From Clostridia bacterium (GTDB taxonomy: Bacteria > Bacillota_A > Clostridia > Oscillospirales > CAG-272): 11,781 nucleotides of DNA. The stretch is taken from positions 1 through 11,781 of the forward strand of contig JAGAIH010000387.1 in NCBI GenBank assembly GCA_017626655.1, read 5' to 3'. Numbering within the stretch: position 1 is the first letter of the stretch; every line of letters starts with the position of its first letter. The position numbers were made by a program, and so were the translations under genes. Below, piece after piece: positions 1 through 7,267 of the stretch. The notes under the pieces are model-generated. The model ran no database searches. It was not told where the DNA came from and saw nothing but the letters and a program-made list of their open reading frames with translations.

Positions 1-123
1 CTCCTGTAGCTCGGAAACCGTGCACAGGTCCTCAAAAAAGCTGTAGCAATCCTCAACAGTCTCGAGCGTCAGGATGGCTTCAAACAGAAAATCCAGCTTC
101 TCGTCCTTGATCTTGCTTGCCAT
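1..123 (-). CDS. YerC/YecD-family TrpR-related protein, N-terminal 41 residues (cut by window edge)
   Basis: The visible residues (MASKIKDEKLDFLF..., then a stretch around DCYSFFEDLCTVSE) match the start of YerC/YecD proteins, small cytoplasmic helix-turn-helix regulators related to the Trp repressor. The family usually has about 100 residues, so the DNA-binding half lies outside the window. The ATG at 121-123 (complement) is preceded by AAAGGAG at good spacing, which fixes the start. A strong promoter lies just upstream on the same strand. The regulon of YerC proteins is poorly known, and nothing here shows what this one controls. Confidence 0.8.
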   Translation of the reverse strand, partial: MASKIKDEKLDFLFEAILTLETVEDCYSFFEDLCTVSELQE

Positions 124-172
124 GGTGAAACTCCTTTCGCGTAGGGTACAAGACCCCACCTTATTTAGAGTT

Positions 173-201
173 ATTATACCACATTTTTCGCCCCGTGTAA
201 A
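173..201 (-). promoter_or_regulatory. Sigma-A promoter of the yerC-like gene
   Basis: On the minus strand, TTTACA (196-201) and a perfect TATAAT (173-178) are separated by exactly 17 bases. The predicted start of transcription lies about 40 bases upstream of the yerC-like ATG. Confidence 0.85.
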
Positions 202-260
202 GAGGATTGAGTAAATTCCACAAAATTTTTCGCAAAAAACTCACCGCATGCATCTGCTCC

Positions 261-289
261 AAAAAACAAGCCCCCGCCGAAGCGGGAGC
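261..289 (-). terminator. Rho-independent terminator of the SASP gene
   Basis: Read on the minus strand, an 8-bp GC-rich stem (270-277 with 282-289) closes a TTCG tetraloop and is followed by TTGTTTTTT. It starts about 17 bases after the SASP stop codon. Confidence 0.93.
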
Positions 290-305
290 CTGCGTGGGTG
301 AGAGC

Positions 306-518
306 TTACTGGTTCTGGTTCTTGCCGGCCAGACCGTTCTCGTAGGACTGGATCATCTTCTTGACCATCTGCCCGCCGATAGAACCGGCCTGAGCGGAGG
401 TCAGCTGACCGTTGTAGCCCTGGTTGAGGGTAACGCCGACCTCATTGGCGGCCTCCATCTTGAACTGGTTGAGTGCCTGCTTTGCCTCGGGAACGAGGGT
501 CTTATTGCTTCTTGCCAT
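306..518 (-). CDS. Alpha/beta-type small acid-soluble spore protein (SASP)
   Basis: This 70-aa protein belongs to the alpha/beta SASP family, which coats and protects DNA in the forespore and is degraded at germination. Visible hallmarks are the germination-protease region (FKMEAANEVGV, about residues 19-29, expected cut after Glu22) and the conserved DNA-binding segment with AGSIGGQMVKKMI (about 45-57). The length is typical. The start at 516-518 is chosen because AAAGGAG lies just upstream and MARSNK is a typical SASP beginning; an in-frame ATG 22 codons earlier lacks these. A strong terminator follows, so it is probably monocistronic. Expression is expected from the forespore factor sigma-G, but I found no convincing sigma-G promoter. 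It shows that the organism, or a recent ancestor, forms spores. Confidence 0.95.
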   Translation of the reverse strand: MARSNKTLVPEAKQALNQFKMEAANEVGVTLNQGYNGQLTSAQAGSIGGQMVKKMIQSYENGLAGKNQNQ

Positions 519-820
519 GGTAATGGACTCCTTTTCGTCAAAAACTCTTGCTTGTCCCGCCACCTGAACGCCGTGACTCGGCACGCCAAGGGAACCGCGT
601 ACCTTACGCCTCCGACTCGGCAGGGAAACAGCGCATCTATATCATCGAGACCCCGAAGGACTCGCCGCGGCCGTCCCTCGGACTCGCCGTGTCTTGCGCC
701 CTGTCGCGTCTCTGGTATTATTGTGGGCTGATTTCGGCGAGATATGAATGGAAAGTATTGCATGTCGAATACCTTCTCGGGATTCCTTGCAGAGTTCGTT
801 GCGAAAATTTGCGCTCCCTA
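519..820. other. Divergent intergenic region without a convincing gene
   Basis: Between the SASP gene and the promoter at 821 I see no supported gene. Open frames here (548-859 plus, 401-763 minus) lack ribosome sites and resemble no known family. The stretch contains several loose copies of GACTCG(G/C)C at about 575, 614, 660 and 680, and a small inverted repeat CGTG/CACG at 572-585. Their meaning is unknown. The SASP leader and promoter must lie here. Confidence 0.5.
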
Positions 821-849
821 TTGCAATTCACGAGAAAAAGTCGTATAAT
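821..849 (+). promoter_or_regulatory. Sigma-A promoter of the DUF7336-like gene
   Basis: TTGCAA (821-826) and a perfect TATAAT (844-849) are separated by 17 bases. The start codon of the next gene lies 41 bases downstream of the -10 box. Confidence 0.88.
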
Positions 850-889
850 AGGATCGTGAGAGCTTACGATTTATAAGAGGGGTGCTGAT

Positions 890-1504
890 ATGTTTTACTA
901 TAAGGTCATGCACAAATACAAATCAGACGATCGGGACGAGATAAAAGAGGTCGGAGTTTTTTCATCAAAAGAAAAGGCTTTTCAAGCCATAGACGCGGTA
1001 AAGGACAAGCCCGGCTTTGTCGATCATCAAGACGGTTTTTCGGCCAAAAGGATTTTTCGATTGTTCAAGCCTCTGCTTACGGATCAAATTTTCTGGCGCG
1101 ACGGATTCGATACATATTATTTTGACAGACGGTTGAATGAGATTTGCTGTGATGAGGAAAAGAACCTGATGAAGTATTTCACGTTTCTCTTGACTGAATA
1201 CGGCTTTCGATTCGATAAGATTGAGCTCGGTGATCTGGTGGATGAGAACGGAAAGCGATGGTTCTACGGCCCCTATAATTGCTACTATTTTTACAATGAC
1301 AAAGTATGCGTGAACTTCATGAATTTAGTGCAAAGACAGGACTGGAACGTTTACGTGACCGATGCGGTGCTTTCGGATCAGAACCTCATCAAAAAAGGGA
1401 AGGAAGTACCGGGGGAACTGTGCTACAATTGGTCTTTGCTGGCATCCACGATCAAAAAAGAGCTTGTGGAGAGCCAAACGATCTTGGGCATCAGGATCAA
1501 TTAA
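890..1504 (+). CDS. DUF7336-like / immunity-type two-part protein
   Basis: A 204-aa soluble protein with no signal peptide or membrane segment. Residues 1 to about 75 (FYYKVMHKYKSD, VGVFSSKEKAFQAID, KDKPGFVDHQDGF, DGFDTYYF) resemble the small DUF7336 domain found in many bacteria, often as a short stand-alone protein and in polymorphic-toxin immunity loci. Residues 85-204 form a second part rich in Tyr, Phe and Trp (LMKYFTFLLTEYGF, YGPYNCYYFYNDKVCVNF) that I do not recognise; its composition recalls immunity proteins. The start is supported by GAGGGG seven bases upstream. The gene has its own promoter and terminator and is clearly AT-richer than the genes to its right, which suggests transfer. 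No toxin partner is visible. An immunity role is inference only. Confidence 0.75.
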   Translation: MFYYKVMHKYKSDDRDEIKEVGVFSSKEKAFQAIDAVKDKPGFVDHQDGFSAKRIFRLFKPLLTDQIFWRDGFDTYYFDRRLNEICCDEEKNLMKYFTFLLTEYGFRFDKIELGDLVDENGKRWFYGPYNCYYFYNDKVCVNFMNLVQRQDWNVYVTDAVLSDQNLIKKGKEVPGELCYNWSLLASTIKKELVESQTILGIRIN

Positions 1505-1594
1505 CACCGCGGACCTCATTTGCCGATCCAAATTTGCGGGAGGATCATAGAAGGCATTCGGCATGTATAGCAGTTGTCATGCGATCACCAACAA

Positions 1595-1623
1595 GGCGAC
1601 GGTCCCCGTCGCCTTCATCTTTT
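1595..1623 (+). terminator. Rho-independent terminator of the DUF7336-like gene
   Basis: A perfect 8-bp stem GGCGACGG/CCGTCGCC (1595-1602 with 1606-1613) has a 3-base loop and is followed by TTCATCTTTT. It separates the DUF7336-like gene from the helicase promoter ten bases further on. Confidence 0.85.
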
Positions 1624-1632
1624 CCGTCCCCC

Positions 1633-1661
1633 TTGACACTCCCGTCCAAATTTGCTATAAT
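1633..1661 (+). promoter_or_regulatory. Consensus sigma-A promoter of the helicase gene
   Basis: TTGACA (1633-1638) and TATAAT (1656-1661) are both perfect, with a 17-base spacer. The spacer ends in the palindrome CAAATTTG (1647-1654), and an 11-base direct copy of this stretch (TCCAAATTTGC) lies at 1527-1537. This could be an operator pair, which is inference. Such a strong promoter would be expected to need repression. Confidence 0.92.
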
Positions 1662-1694
1662 AATACCATACCCCCCAAGAAAGGAGGCAAAATC

Positions 1695-4403
1695 ATGAAT
1701 ATCGACTATAACCTGATCCTGGTCAAAGGCGAAGACAAAACTGCCTCCGTGGTCTCTTGGCGGTTTCATCCCTATAAGCCCATCGTGTTCATAACCTATA
1801 GCAATCATAGGGAATACCCCTACAGAACAGATTTGGTTGAGTTCCACAAGAATCCCAGGATCGTGTATCTGGAAGACAGAATTGCCCTGAAAGATGAATC
1901 GCCCCTGTCCGGTGCTGTGCAGCTACAGTATTTCGGGCGGCACTGCAGGATCGTGTATAAGACGGGTTACCGCGAACTGGTAAGCGCTTCGCGTGTTCGG
2001 ATCATCGTGTCCGCGTTTCATTCGCCCGAATGCCGAAACTGTTTTGAATACCTGAAGCAGATCGCCATTGTAACGGGACTGGTGGTCGAAAAACGGAACA
2101 TTCTGGCCGCAAGCTATGAAAAAATCGATTTCGTCCGTGAGGATAGTGTCCTGGCGGCTTTTCTGAGTGGAAAATACGAAAATGATCCCGGCGAAAAGAA
2201 TACTTCCATCGTGTATCCGTTCGGCTTTAATCTGAGCCAAAAGCAAGCGGTGGACAATGCTCTATGTAATCAGATCAGCATCATTGAGGGCCCTCCCGGG
2301 ACGGGTAAGACCCAGACCATTCTCAATATCATCGCCAATGCCGTGATGCGGGGAGAAAGCGTTGCCGTGGTGTCCAGTAATAATTCCGCTACGGCAAACG
2401 TCCTAGAAAAGCTGAAGAAATACGGCGTGGGTTTTATTGCGGCCCCCCTGGGAAACGTGGCGAATCGGGAAGTATTCATTGAATCACAGGATCCCAACCT
2501 GCCTGATATGACGGATTGGCGGGAGCCGATGGAGGATCTGTCCGTCATGCGGCGGGATGAAGCCGAGCTTGACGGGATGCTGAAGCTTCAGAATGAGCTG
2601 TCGGCCATCACTGCCGAGCAGGACACGCTGGAAAAGGAGTATGCTCATTTCGGTGACTACTATAAGACCGTGGAGCTTCCCATGTATCTGCCCACGTTCT
2701 CCGGAAGGATCACGGCTGAAAAGATTCTTTCCTTCGTGGCTGAATATGAAATGCTTCTGCAGAGCGGCGAAAAGCCGGGTTTTATCAAAAAGCTATCTTT
2801 GAAATTCAAATACGGACTCAAGAATTTCCGCTTTTATGGGCAAGAGATGGAGTTGATCACACCGTACTGCCAGAATATCTACTACATGCGACGGCTGGAG
2901 GAGATCAAAAAGCGCAAGATTGAGATCCGCTCCGAGCTGTCTGTGTTCAATTTCGACGCCAAGATGAAGCGGTACTCCGAATTATCCATGATGGCCTTCA
3001 AGGCCAAATTAGCCAAGAAGTACGGCAAGGATAATAAACGCGGATTCTATGAGGCGGACGATCTCTGGAGGCATTCCGACGCGTTTATCAAGGACTATCC
3101 CGTTGTGCTCAGTACCACCTACTCCTTGCGCTCCAGCCTTTCTGGCAGTTTTGTGTACGATTACGTGATCGTGGACGAAGCCTCGCAGGTGGATCTTGCC
3201 ACAGGGGCGCTGGCGTTGTCCTGCGCGAAAAAGGCTGTCGTGGTAGGAGACCTGAAGCAACTGCCCAACGTGGTGGACCAGGAGCAGAAGGAGACCACCG
3301 ACCGCGTATTTGAGCAATACGGACTTTCCGAAGCATACCGCTATTCCGATCATAGCCTGCTGTCGGCATTCGTAACCCTGTTCCCCAACGCGCCTCATGT
3401 GCTTCTCAAGGAGCACTACAGATGTCACCCTGAGATCATCGGGTTCTGTAATCAGCGCTTCTATAACAATGAACTGGTTATCCTGACCAAGCCGCAAAAC
3501 GATCGTCAGCCCCTGATGGTATATCGAACCGCGCCGGGCAATCATGCCAGAGGTCATGTGAATCAACGGCAGATCGAGGTGATCCGCAACGAAGTGTTCC
3601 CGAACCAGGAACTGAATCCTGACGACGGCTCGGTTGGCATTGTCACGCCCTACCGCAATCAAGCCAATGAATTACAGCGGGTGTTTGCCGATACCGCAGT
3701 TAAAGCGGATACCGCCGATAAATTCCAAGGCCAGGAGAGAAGTGTCATGATCTTCTCTACCGTGGACAACGAGATTGGTGAGTTCGCCTCCGACCCGAAC
3801 CGCCTGAACGTGGCGGTCTCCCGAGCGGTCGATCAATTTATCGTGGTCACCGACGGAAACAACAACGATTCGACCTCCCCCATCCACGAGCTGATCGGAT
3901 ATATCCAATACCACAATCATGAGGTGATCAACAGCGAGATCCACTCGGTCTTTGATTACTTGTATCACAGTTATGCCGACGCGCGCGAGGAAGCCATGCG
4001 GCGATACGGACGGGTCTCCGAGGTGGACAGCGAGAACCTGATGTACGCCGTGATCCGCGACGTGTTGAGCAAGAGCGAGTATACCAAATACGACGTGGTC
4101 ATGCACGTCCCACTCCGTATGATCCTGAGTGATCTGACAAAGCTGAACACCCGTGAGCTTATGTTCGCCACCAACCATTTGACTCACGTGGACTTCCTGA
4201 TCTTTTCTCGTCTGACCCACCAACCCATTCTGGTCGTTGAGGTCGATGGCTTCGCCTATCACAATAACGATAAGCAACAGGAGCGGGATCAGGTGAAGAA
4301 CGCGATCCTGGAAAAATATGAGATCCCTATCCTGCGCCTCAGTACCGTGGGAAGCGGAGAAAAAGAGCGCCTGCTCGCGGCGCTTGGGCGGTTGAACGGT
4401 TGA
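1695..4403 (+). CDS. SF1 helicase (UPF1/Dna2-like) with C-terminal DUF2726 nuclease-like domain
   Basis: This 902-aa protein carries a complete set of superfamily-1 helicase motifs: Q motif NLSQKQAVDNAL (179-190), Walker A GPPGTGKT (199-206), motif Ia around VAVVSSNNSATANVL (223-237), motif II VDEASQ (493-498), motif III VVGDLKQLP (516-524), motif IV KEHYRCHPEI (572-581), motif V KFQGQE (676-681) and motif VI RLNVAVSRA (703-711). Residues of about 290-450 form a charged, helical insertion. The C-terminus (about 778-895) matches DUF2726, a PD-(D/E)xK-like fold: D833 in VDFL, E849-V-D851, and the Q-x-x-RD-x-x-K series at 861-868, ending in EIPILRLST. The protein probably unwinds and may cut nucleic acid. 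I chose the ATG at 1695 because AAGGAGG lies just upstream; an upstream in-frame ATG would start before the promoter. The N-terminal 170 residues are unassigned. A role in defence or repair is possible but not shown. Confidence 0.9.
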   Translation: MNIDYNLILVKGEDKTASVVSWRFHPYKPIVFITYSNHREYPYRTDLVEFHKNPRIVYLEDRIALKDESPLSGAVQLQYFGRHCRIVYKTGYRELVSASRVRIIVSAFHSPECRNCFEYLKQIAIVTGLVVEKRNILAASYEKIDFVREDSVLAAFLSGKYENDPGEKNTSIVYPFGFNLSQKQAVDNALCNQISIIEGPPGTGKTQTILNIIANAVMRGESVAVVSSNNSATANVLEKLKKYGVGFIAAPLGNVANREVFIESQDPNLPDMTDWREPMEDLSVMRRDEAELDGMLKLQNELSAITAEQDTLEKEYAHFGDYYKTVELPMYLPTFSGRITAEKILSFVAEYEMLLQSGEKPGFIKKLSLKFKYGLKNFRFYGQEMELITPYCQNIYYMRRLEEIKKRKIEIRSELSVFNFDAKMKRYSELSMMAFKAKLAKKYGKDNKRGFYEADDLWRHSDAFIKDYPVVLSTTYSLRSSLSGSFVYDYVIVDEASQVDLATGALALSCAKKAVVVGDLKQLPNVVDQEQKETTDRVFEQYGLSEAYRYSDHSLLSAFVTLFPNAPHVLLKEHYRCHPEIIGFCNQRFYNNELVILTKPQNDRQPLMVYRTAPGNHARGHVNQRQIEVIRNEVFPNQELNPDDGSVGIVTPYRNQANELQRVFADTAVKADTADKFQGQERSVMIFSTVDNEIGEFASDPNRLNVAVSRAVDQFIVVTDGNNNDSTSPIHELIGYIQYHNHEVINSEIHSVFDYLYHSYADAREEAMRRYGRVSEVDSENLMYAVIRDVLSKSEYTKYDVVMHVPLRMILSDLTKLNTRELMFATNHLTHVDFLIFSRLTHQPILVVEVDGFAYHNNDKQQERDQVKNAILEKYEIPILRLSTVGSGEKERLLAALGRLNG

Positions 4404-4422
4404 CCGCACAGAATTGAGAATC

Positions 4423-4440
4423 CATTACCGTACATTACCG
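4423..4440 (+). repeat. Tandem CATTACCG pair upstream of the WYL genes
   Basis: CATTACCG occurs at 4423-4430 and 4433-4440, exactly one helical turn apart, between the helicase stop and the ribosome site (AAAGGAG, 4456-4462) of the first WYL gene. It could be an operator for autoregulation by a WYL protein. No convincing promoter is visible in this 66-base gap; TTGACC at 4399 with a 17-base spacer faces only a poor -10 (CATTAC). Read-through from the helicase is also possible. Confidence 0.4.
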
Positions 4441-4469
4441 CGCAAAAACGAATTGAAAGGAGTCCCGCC

Positions 4470-5729
4470 ATGTCCACCTACAACGAACTCATCAAAAACT
4501 TCGAGCGCATCCGTTCCTATATGCGGGATTTCTACGTGTACGGCTTCAAGAGCCGCGACGGGTATCAGTCCAAGAGCGCCCGCTCCTATGACGACGAGCG
4601 CCGCCGCATGGAGAGCTGGCTGGGGGACCACATGAGCTTTGTCCGTACCCCCGAGGGGAAGAATGTCTTCATCTCCATCGACAGCCGCACCATCCCCCAT
4701 AACCCCCTCTACAACGCCTGGAAGGCCAAGAGCTTCACCGACGGAGACATCACCCTCCACTTCATCCTTTTCGATATCCTTCACGACCCCACGGTACGCC
4801 GCAACCTCCCCGAGATCCTTTCCGAAATCGACGAAAAGTACCTGGCGGGCTTTCAGGCCCCCCTCATGTTCGACGAGTCCACCGTCCGCAAAAAGCTCAA
4901 GGAATACTGCGAGGCGGGCATCCTGATAGCCGAAAAGGAGGGCCGTAAGGTCTACTACCGCCGCGCCGACTCCACCGATGTGTCGAGCCTCACCGACGTC
5001 CTCCACTACTACTCCGAGGTCGCCCCCTGCGGCGTCATCGGCTCCTTTATTCTGGATAAGGAGGTCACCGATACCGACTCCTTCACCTTCAAGCACCACT
5101 ACATAACCGGCGCCATCGACAGCGGCGTGCTGGCCGCCCTCTTCACCGCCATGCGGGAGAAGCGGGCCGTCACCGTTACCAACATGAGCCGCCGCAAGGA
5201 TCTCCCCCGCCGCAGCCGCATTATCCCCCTCCGTATCCTCATCAGTGCCCAGAACGGCCGCCAGCACCTCTTCGCCTACCTCCCCGACTTCAATTCCTTC
5301 AACTCCTACCGCGTGGACTACCTGTCCAATGTGAAGCCGGAGGATCCCACCCCCCGCTTCGACGAACTGCGGGCCGAGCTGGATCGGATGCAGAGCAAGA
5401 TGTGGGGCGTCAGCGTCAAGCGCAACAAGTGGGGCAACGAGCATCTGGAGCACGTGGAGTTCACCATCCGCGTGGAGGAGGGCGAGGACTACATCGTCAA
5501 ACGCCTCTACCGCGAAAAGCGGGTAGGCACTGTAGAGAAGCTGGACGAGCATACCTACCGCTTCTATGCGGATGTGTACGATTCCAGCGAGCTGAAGCCC
5601 TGGGTCCGCACCTTTATCTGCCGCATCGTGAAGATGAACTTTTCCAACCGCACCATCGAGAATCAATTTAAGAACGATCTGAAAGAGATGTACCGTATGT
5701 ACGGCCTTGACGGGGAGGTGAAGCCATGA
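4470..5729 (+). CDS. WYL-domain protein with winged-helix N-terminus (first of pair)
   Basis: A 419-aa cytoplasmic protein. Residues of about 95-167 look like a winged helix: a helix-rich stretch from FDILHD to AGFQAPLMF, a recognition-type helix DESTVRKKLKEYCEAG (135-150), then a beta wing EKEGRKVYYRR (155-165). Residues of about 215-290 form the WYL domain, with GRQHLFAYLPD and the conserved Arg of SYRVDYLSNV (279-288). About 325-400 is the WCX-type extension. WYL proteins are usually transcription factors or effector subunits that sense nucleic-acid or nucleotide ligands through the WYL pocket. AAAGGAG precedes the ATG. The gene overlaps the next one by four bases (ATGA), so the two are translationally coupled and probably work together. 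Position just before the RNA array and Ro-like gene suggests control of that locus; this is inference. Confidence 0.85.
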   Translation: MSTYNELIKNFERIRSYMRDFYVYGFKSRDGYQSKSARSYDDERRRMESWLGDHMSFVRTPEGKNVFISIDSRTIPHNPLYNAWKAKSFTDGDITLHFILFDILHDPTVRRNLPEILSEIDEKYLAGFQAPLMFDESTVRKKLKEYCEAGILIAEKEGRKVYYRRADSTDVSSLTDVLHYYSEVAPCGVIGSFILDKEVTDTDSFTFKHHYITGAIDSGVLAALFTAMREKRAVTVTNMSRRKDLPRRSRIIPLRILISAQNGRQHLFAYLPDFNSFNSYRVDYLSNVKPEDPTPRFDELRAELDRMQSKMWGVSVKRNKWGNEHLEHVEFTIRVEEGEDYIVKRLYREKRVGTVEKLDEHTYRFYADVYDSSELKPWVRTFICRIVKMNFSNRTIENQFKNDLKEMYRMYGLDGEVKP

Positions 5730-6637
5730 TCTTTTCCGAGCTGTATTCCGCCTACTACAACACCGTGGCCGCCATCATCTCCCGTATCCTGGAGGGGGAA
5801 CGATCCGAAAAGGAGTTGCAAAAGATCGTCACCGAGCGAGCCTTCGGGGAGAGCGGCCTCACCATCCTCCCCTCCCTCAAGACCGAAAAGTGGCAGTTGG
5901 TCCACCCCGACATGACCACCCCTCTGGAGCATAAGCCCACCATGCCCCTCACCACCCTGCAAAAACGCTGGCTCAAGGCCATCTCCCTGGACCCCCGCGT
6001 CCGCCTCTTCGGGGTGACCTTCCCGAATCTGGATGATGTGGAGCCTCTCTTCACCCCCGAGGACTACTACGTCTATGACAAGTACGCCGACGGCGATCCC
6101 TTTGAGGATGAGGAGTACATCCGCCAGTTCCGCGTCATCCTGGAGGCCCTCCATAGCGGCTCCCAGATCAAGTTCGAGATGGTCAACCGCAAGGGCAATA
6201 CCATGTTCATCCGTTGCCGTCCCGTGCGGCTGGAGTATTCCGAAAAGGACGATAAATTCCGCCTCGTCACCGCGGGCTGGCGGGCCGTCTCCACCGTCAA
6301 CCTGGCCAAGATCCAAAAATGCGTCCACTACACAGGCGAAAAGCCCTCCTTCGGCCATGAGAAGGAGCCCACCTACGATACCGTCACCGTAAGGCTCCGG
6401 GACGAGCGCAACGCCCTGGAGCGGTTCATGCTTCATTTCGCCCATTTCGAGAAGCAGGCCGAGAAGCTGGGGAAGGATCTCTACCTCGTAAGGATCCGCT
6501 ACGTCCACGACGACGCCCCCGAAATGGTGATCCGTATCCTCTCCTTCGGCCCCCTCGTGGAGGTGATCGGCTCGGAGGAGTTCCGGGGACTGGTGATCGA
6601 CAAACTGAAAAAACAGAAAAATATTGGGTTAAGATAA
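5726..6637 (+). CDS. WYL-domain protein (second of pair)
   Basis: A 303-aa protein translated by the ATGA overlap with the first WYL gene. Residues 1 to about 90 are helical and hold no clear helix-turn-helix, though a degenerate winged helix is possible (SEKELQKIVTERAF, then WQLVHP). Residues of about 128-200 form the WYL domain (IRQFRVILEALHSGSQIKFEMVNRKG, FIRCRPVRLEYSEKDDKFRLVTA; counted as two separate pieces). About 215-297 is the WCX domain, with PEMVIRILSFGPLVEVIG followed by IDKLKKQ, typical of the family. Lack of an obvious DNA-binding head suggests that it acts as a partner of the first WYL protein, perhaps as a heteromer. The operon ends six bases later in a long terminator hairpin. 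Confidence 0.83.
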   Translation: MIFSELYSAYYNTVAAIISRILEGERSEKELQKIVTERAFGESGLTILPSLKTEKWQLVHPDMTTPLEHKPTMPLTTLQKRWLKAISLDPRVRLFGVTFPNLDDVEPLFTPEDYYVYDKYADGDPFEDEEYIRQFRVILEALHSGSQIKFEMVNRKGNTMFIRCRPVRLEYSEKDDKFRLVTAGWRAVSTVNLAKIQKCVHYTGEKPSFGHEKEPTYDTVTVRLRDERNALERFMLHFAHFEKQAEKLGKDLYLVRIRYVHDDAPEMVIRILSFGPLVEVIGSEEFRGLVIDKLKKQKNIGLR

Positions 6638-6642
6638 GAAAA

Positions 6643-6728
6643 CTGCGAGATTTTGCGGAAAACCTCTGATGATCCTGCGCCTTTTTGGCGGGATTTTCAG
6701 GGGTTTTCGTGAGTTCGCAGCTTTTTTT
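6643..6728 (+). terminator. Long hairpin terminator of the WYL operon
   Basis: A roughly 78-nt imperfect hairpin has nested arms: CTGCGA with TCGCAG (6643/6720 ends), GAAAACCTCTGA with TCAGGGGTTTTC, then ATCC with GGAT and CGCC with GGCG around a T5 loop. A run of seven T follows. It starts just after the stop codon at 6637 and isolates the WYL operon from the RNA array promoter that follows directly. Confidence 0.88.
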
Positions 6729-6730
6729 CC

Positions 6731-6759
6731 GTGATTCGGCAGGAAATATGTGGTACAAT
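6731..6759 (+). promoter_or_regulatory. Extended -10 promoter of the RNA array / Ro-like gene
   Basis: TGGTACAAT (6751-6759) is an extended -10 element (TGn plus TACAAT, five of six consensus). A weak -35, GTGATT (6731-6736), lies at 17 bases. Transcription would start near 6766, four bases before the closing stem of the first RNA unit. This tight fit supports the call. Confidence 0.65.
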
Positions 6760-6769
6760 GAGGGCACGA

Positions 6770-6908
6770 AAGGCGCGGACAGCAAACCTTTGCAGAAGCC
6801 TGTTAAGCTTTGATCGCAACACGAAGTTGCCGGATAAGTCCTCTAAAGGGACGCGTATCCCACAGACTTGACTTTGTACACCGAGCGACCGTGTCATAAC
6901 GCGCCTTG
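6770..6908 (+). ncRNA. Structured RNA unit 1 of the array (Y-RNA-like)
   Basis: The closing stem AAGGCGCG/CGCGCCTT (6770-6777 with 6900-6907, 8 bp) is followed on the 5' side by GACAGCAA and on the 3' side by G. At about 139 nt it is the longest unit. Inside, plausible hairpins are GCAAC/GTTGC around ACGAA, AAGTC/GACTT enclosing GGGA/TCCC, and ACAC/GTGT. Its 5' end lies at the predicted transcription start. Confidence 0.75.
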
Positions 6909-6910
6909 AA

Positions 6911-7018
6911 AAGATGCCAACAGCAAAAAAGCTATCATTGGCCCCTTAAGGAGCAGCTGTTCTTTGTAAGCAGCCACGAACGGTGTGAAAGACCCGTATG
7001 ATATGGAAGGGCATCTTG
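6911..7018 (+). ncRNA. Structured RNA unit 2 of the array (Y-RNA-like)
   Basis: The closing stem AAGATGCC/GGCATCTT (6911-6918 with 7010-7017) is followed by AACAGCAA. A second helix TATCAT/ATGATA stacks above it. The inner part includes a GCTG/CAGC hairpin and TGTGAAAGACCCG (6984-6996), which nearly repeats the sequence at the start of unit 5 (7263-7275). Only two bases separate this unit from unit 1. Confidence 0.75.
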
Positions 7019-7025
7019 ATCCCCA

Positions 7026-7115
7026 AAGGCACAAACAGCAAATGTAGTCTTGAAACTGTCTCGGCGTGTCAGGCATTGTGACCTCTCTCACCGAAATAAG
7101 ATAAATTGTGCCTTG
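7026..7115 (+). ncRNA. Structured RNA unit 3 of the array (Y-RNA-like)
   Basis: The closing stem AAGGCACAA/TTGTGCCTT (7026-7034 with 7106-7114, 9 bp) carries the AACAGCAA motif, whose first A pairs, and the 3' CTTG. Inside, TCGG/CCGA encloses a small hairpin GTCA-GGCATTG-TGAC (7068-7082) with a seven-base loop. Confidence 0.75.
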
Positions 7116-7186
7116 TAAAAGCTCTTACCGGTTAACAATTGCCAACCACTCGTACAGTTGGTGATTAACTTGCCGTTAAGTATAAA
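7116..7186 (+). other. Structured spacer hairpin A in the RNA array
   Basis: This 71-base gap between units 3 and 4 is not unstructured. A long imperfect hairpin (about 7125-7180) pairs CTTACCGG with CCGTTAAG (7 of 8), TTAA with TTAA and CCAAC with GTTGG. It lacks the ACAGC and AAG/CTT signature. It opens with AAAAGCTC right after the unit, as does spacer B, so the two spacers look related. No T-run follows, so it is not a standard terminator. Confidence 0.5.
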
Positions 7187-7264
7187 AAGATGTGAACAGC
7201 AAAGAAAAAGTAATTCCTTGTCAGATAAGGTCTGACCACTTGCGGGCGAAAGCCCCACATCTTG
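7187..7264 (+). ncRNA. Structured RNA unit 4 of the array (Y-RNA-like)
   Basis: The closing stem AAGATGTG/CACATCTT (7187-7194 with 7256-7263) is followed by AACAGCAA and ends in CTTG. Inside are GTCAGA/TCTGAC (7220-7236, five-base loop) and GGGC-GAAA-GCCC (7244-7255), a GNRA hairpin. At 78 nt it is the shortest unit. Confidence 0.75.
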
Positions 7265-7267
7265 TGA

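Noticed and set aside
719..770. Sigma-G promoter for the SASP gene (CATATCT or AATAATA as -10)
   Set aside because: The boxes match poorly and no -35 at the right spacing was found; the distance to the gene is about 200 bases.
548..859. 103-aa plus-strand open frame between the SASP gene and the DUF7336-like gene
   Set aside because: No ribosome site, odd composition, and it runs across the promoter at 821-849.
3009..5666. Long minus-strand open frames opposite the helicase and the first WYL gene
   Set aside because: They mirror the codon bias of the plus-strand genes, which have full domain matches; their proteins show low-complexity patterns.
7158..7186. Internal promoter TTGGTG-17-TATAAA before unit 4
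   Set aside because: Spacing is good, but transcription would start inside the closing stem of unit 4, and the -35 is weak. The bases are also explained by the spacer hairpin.
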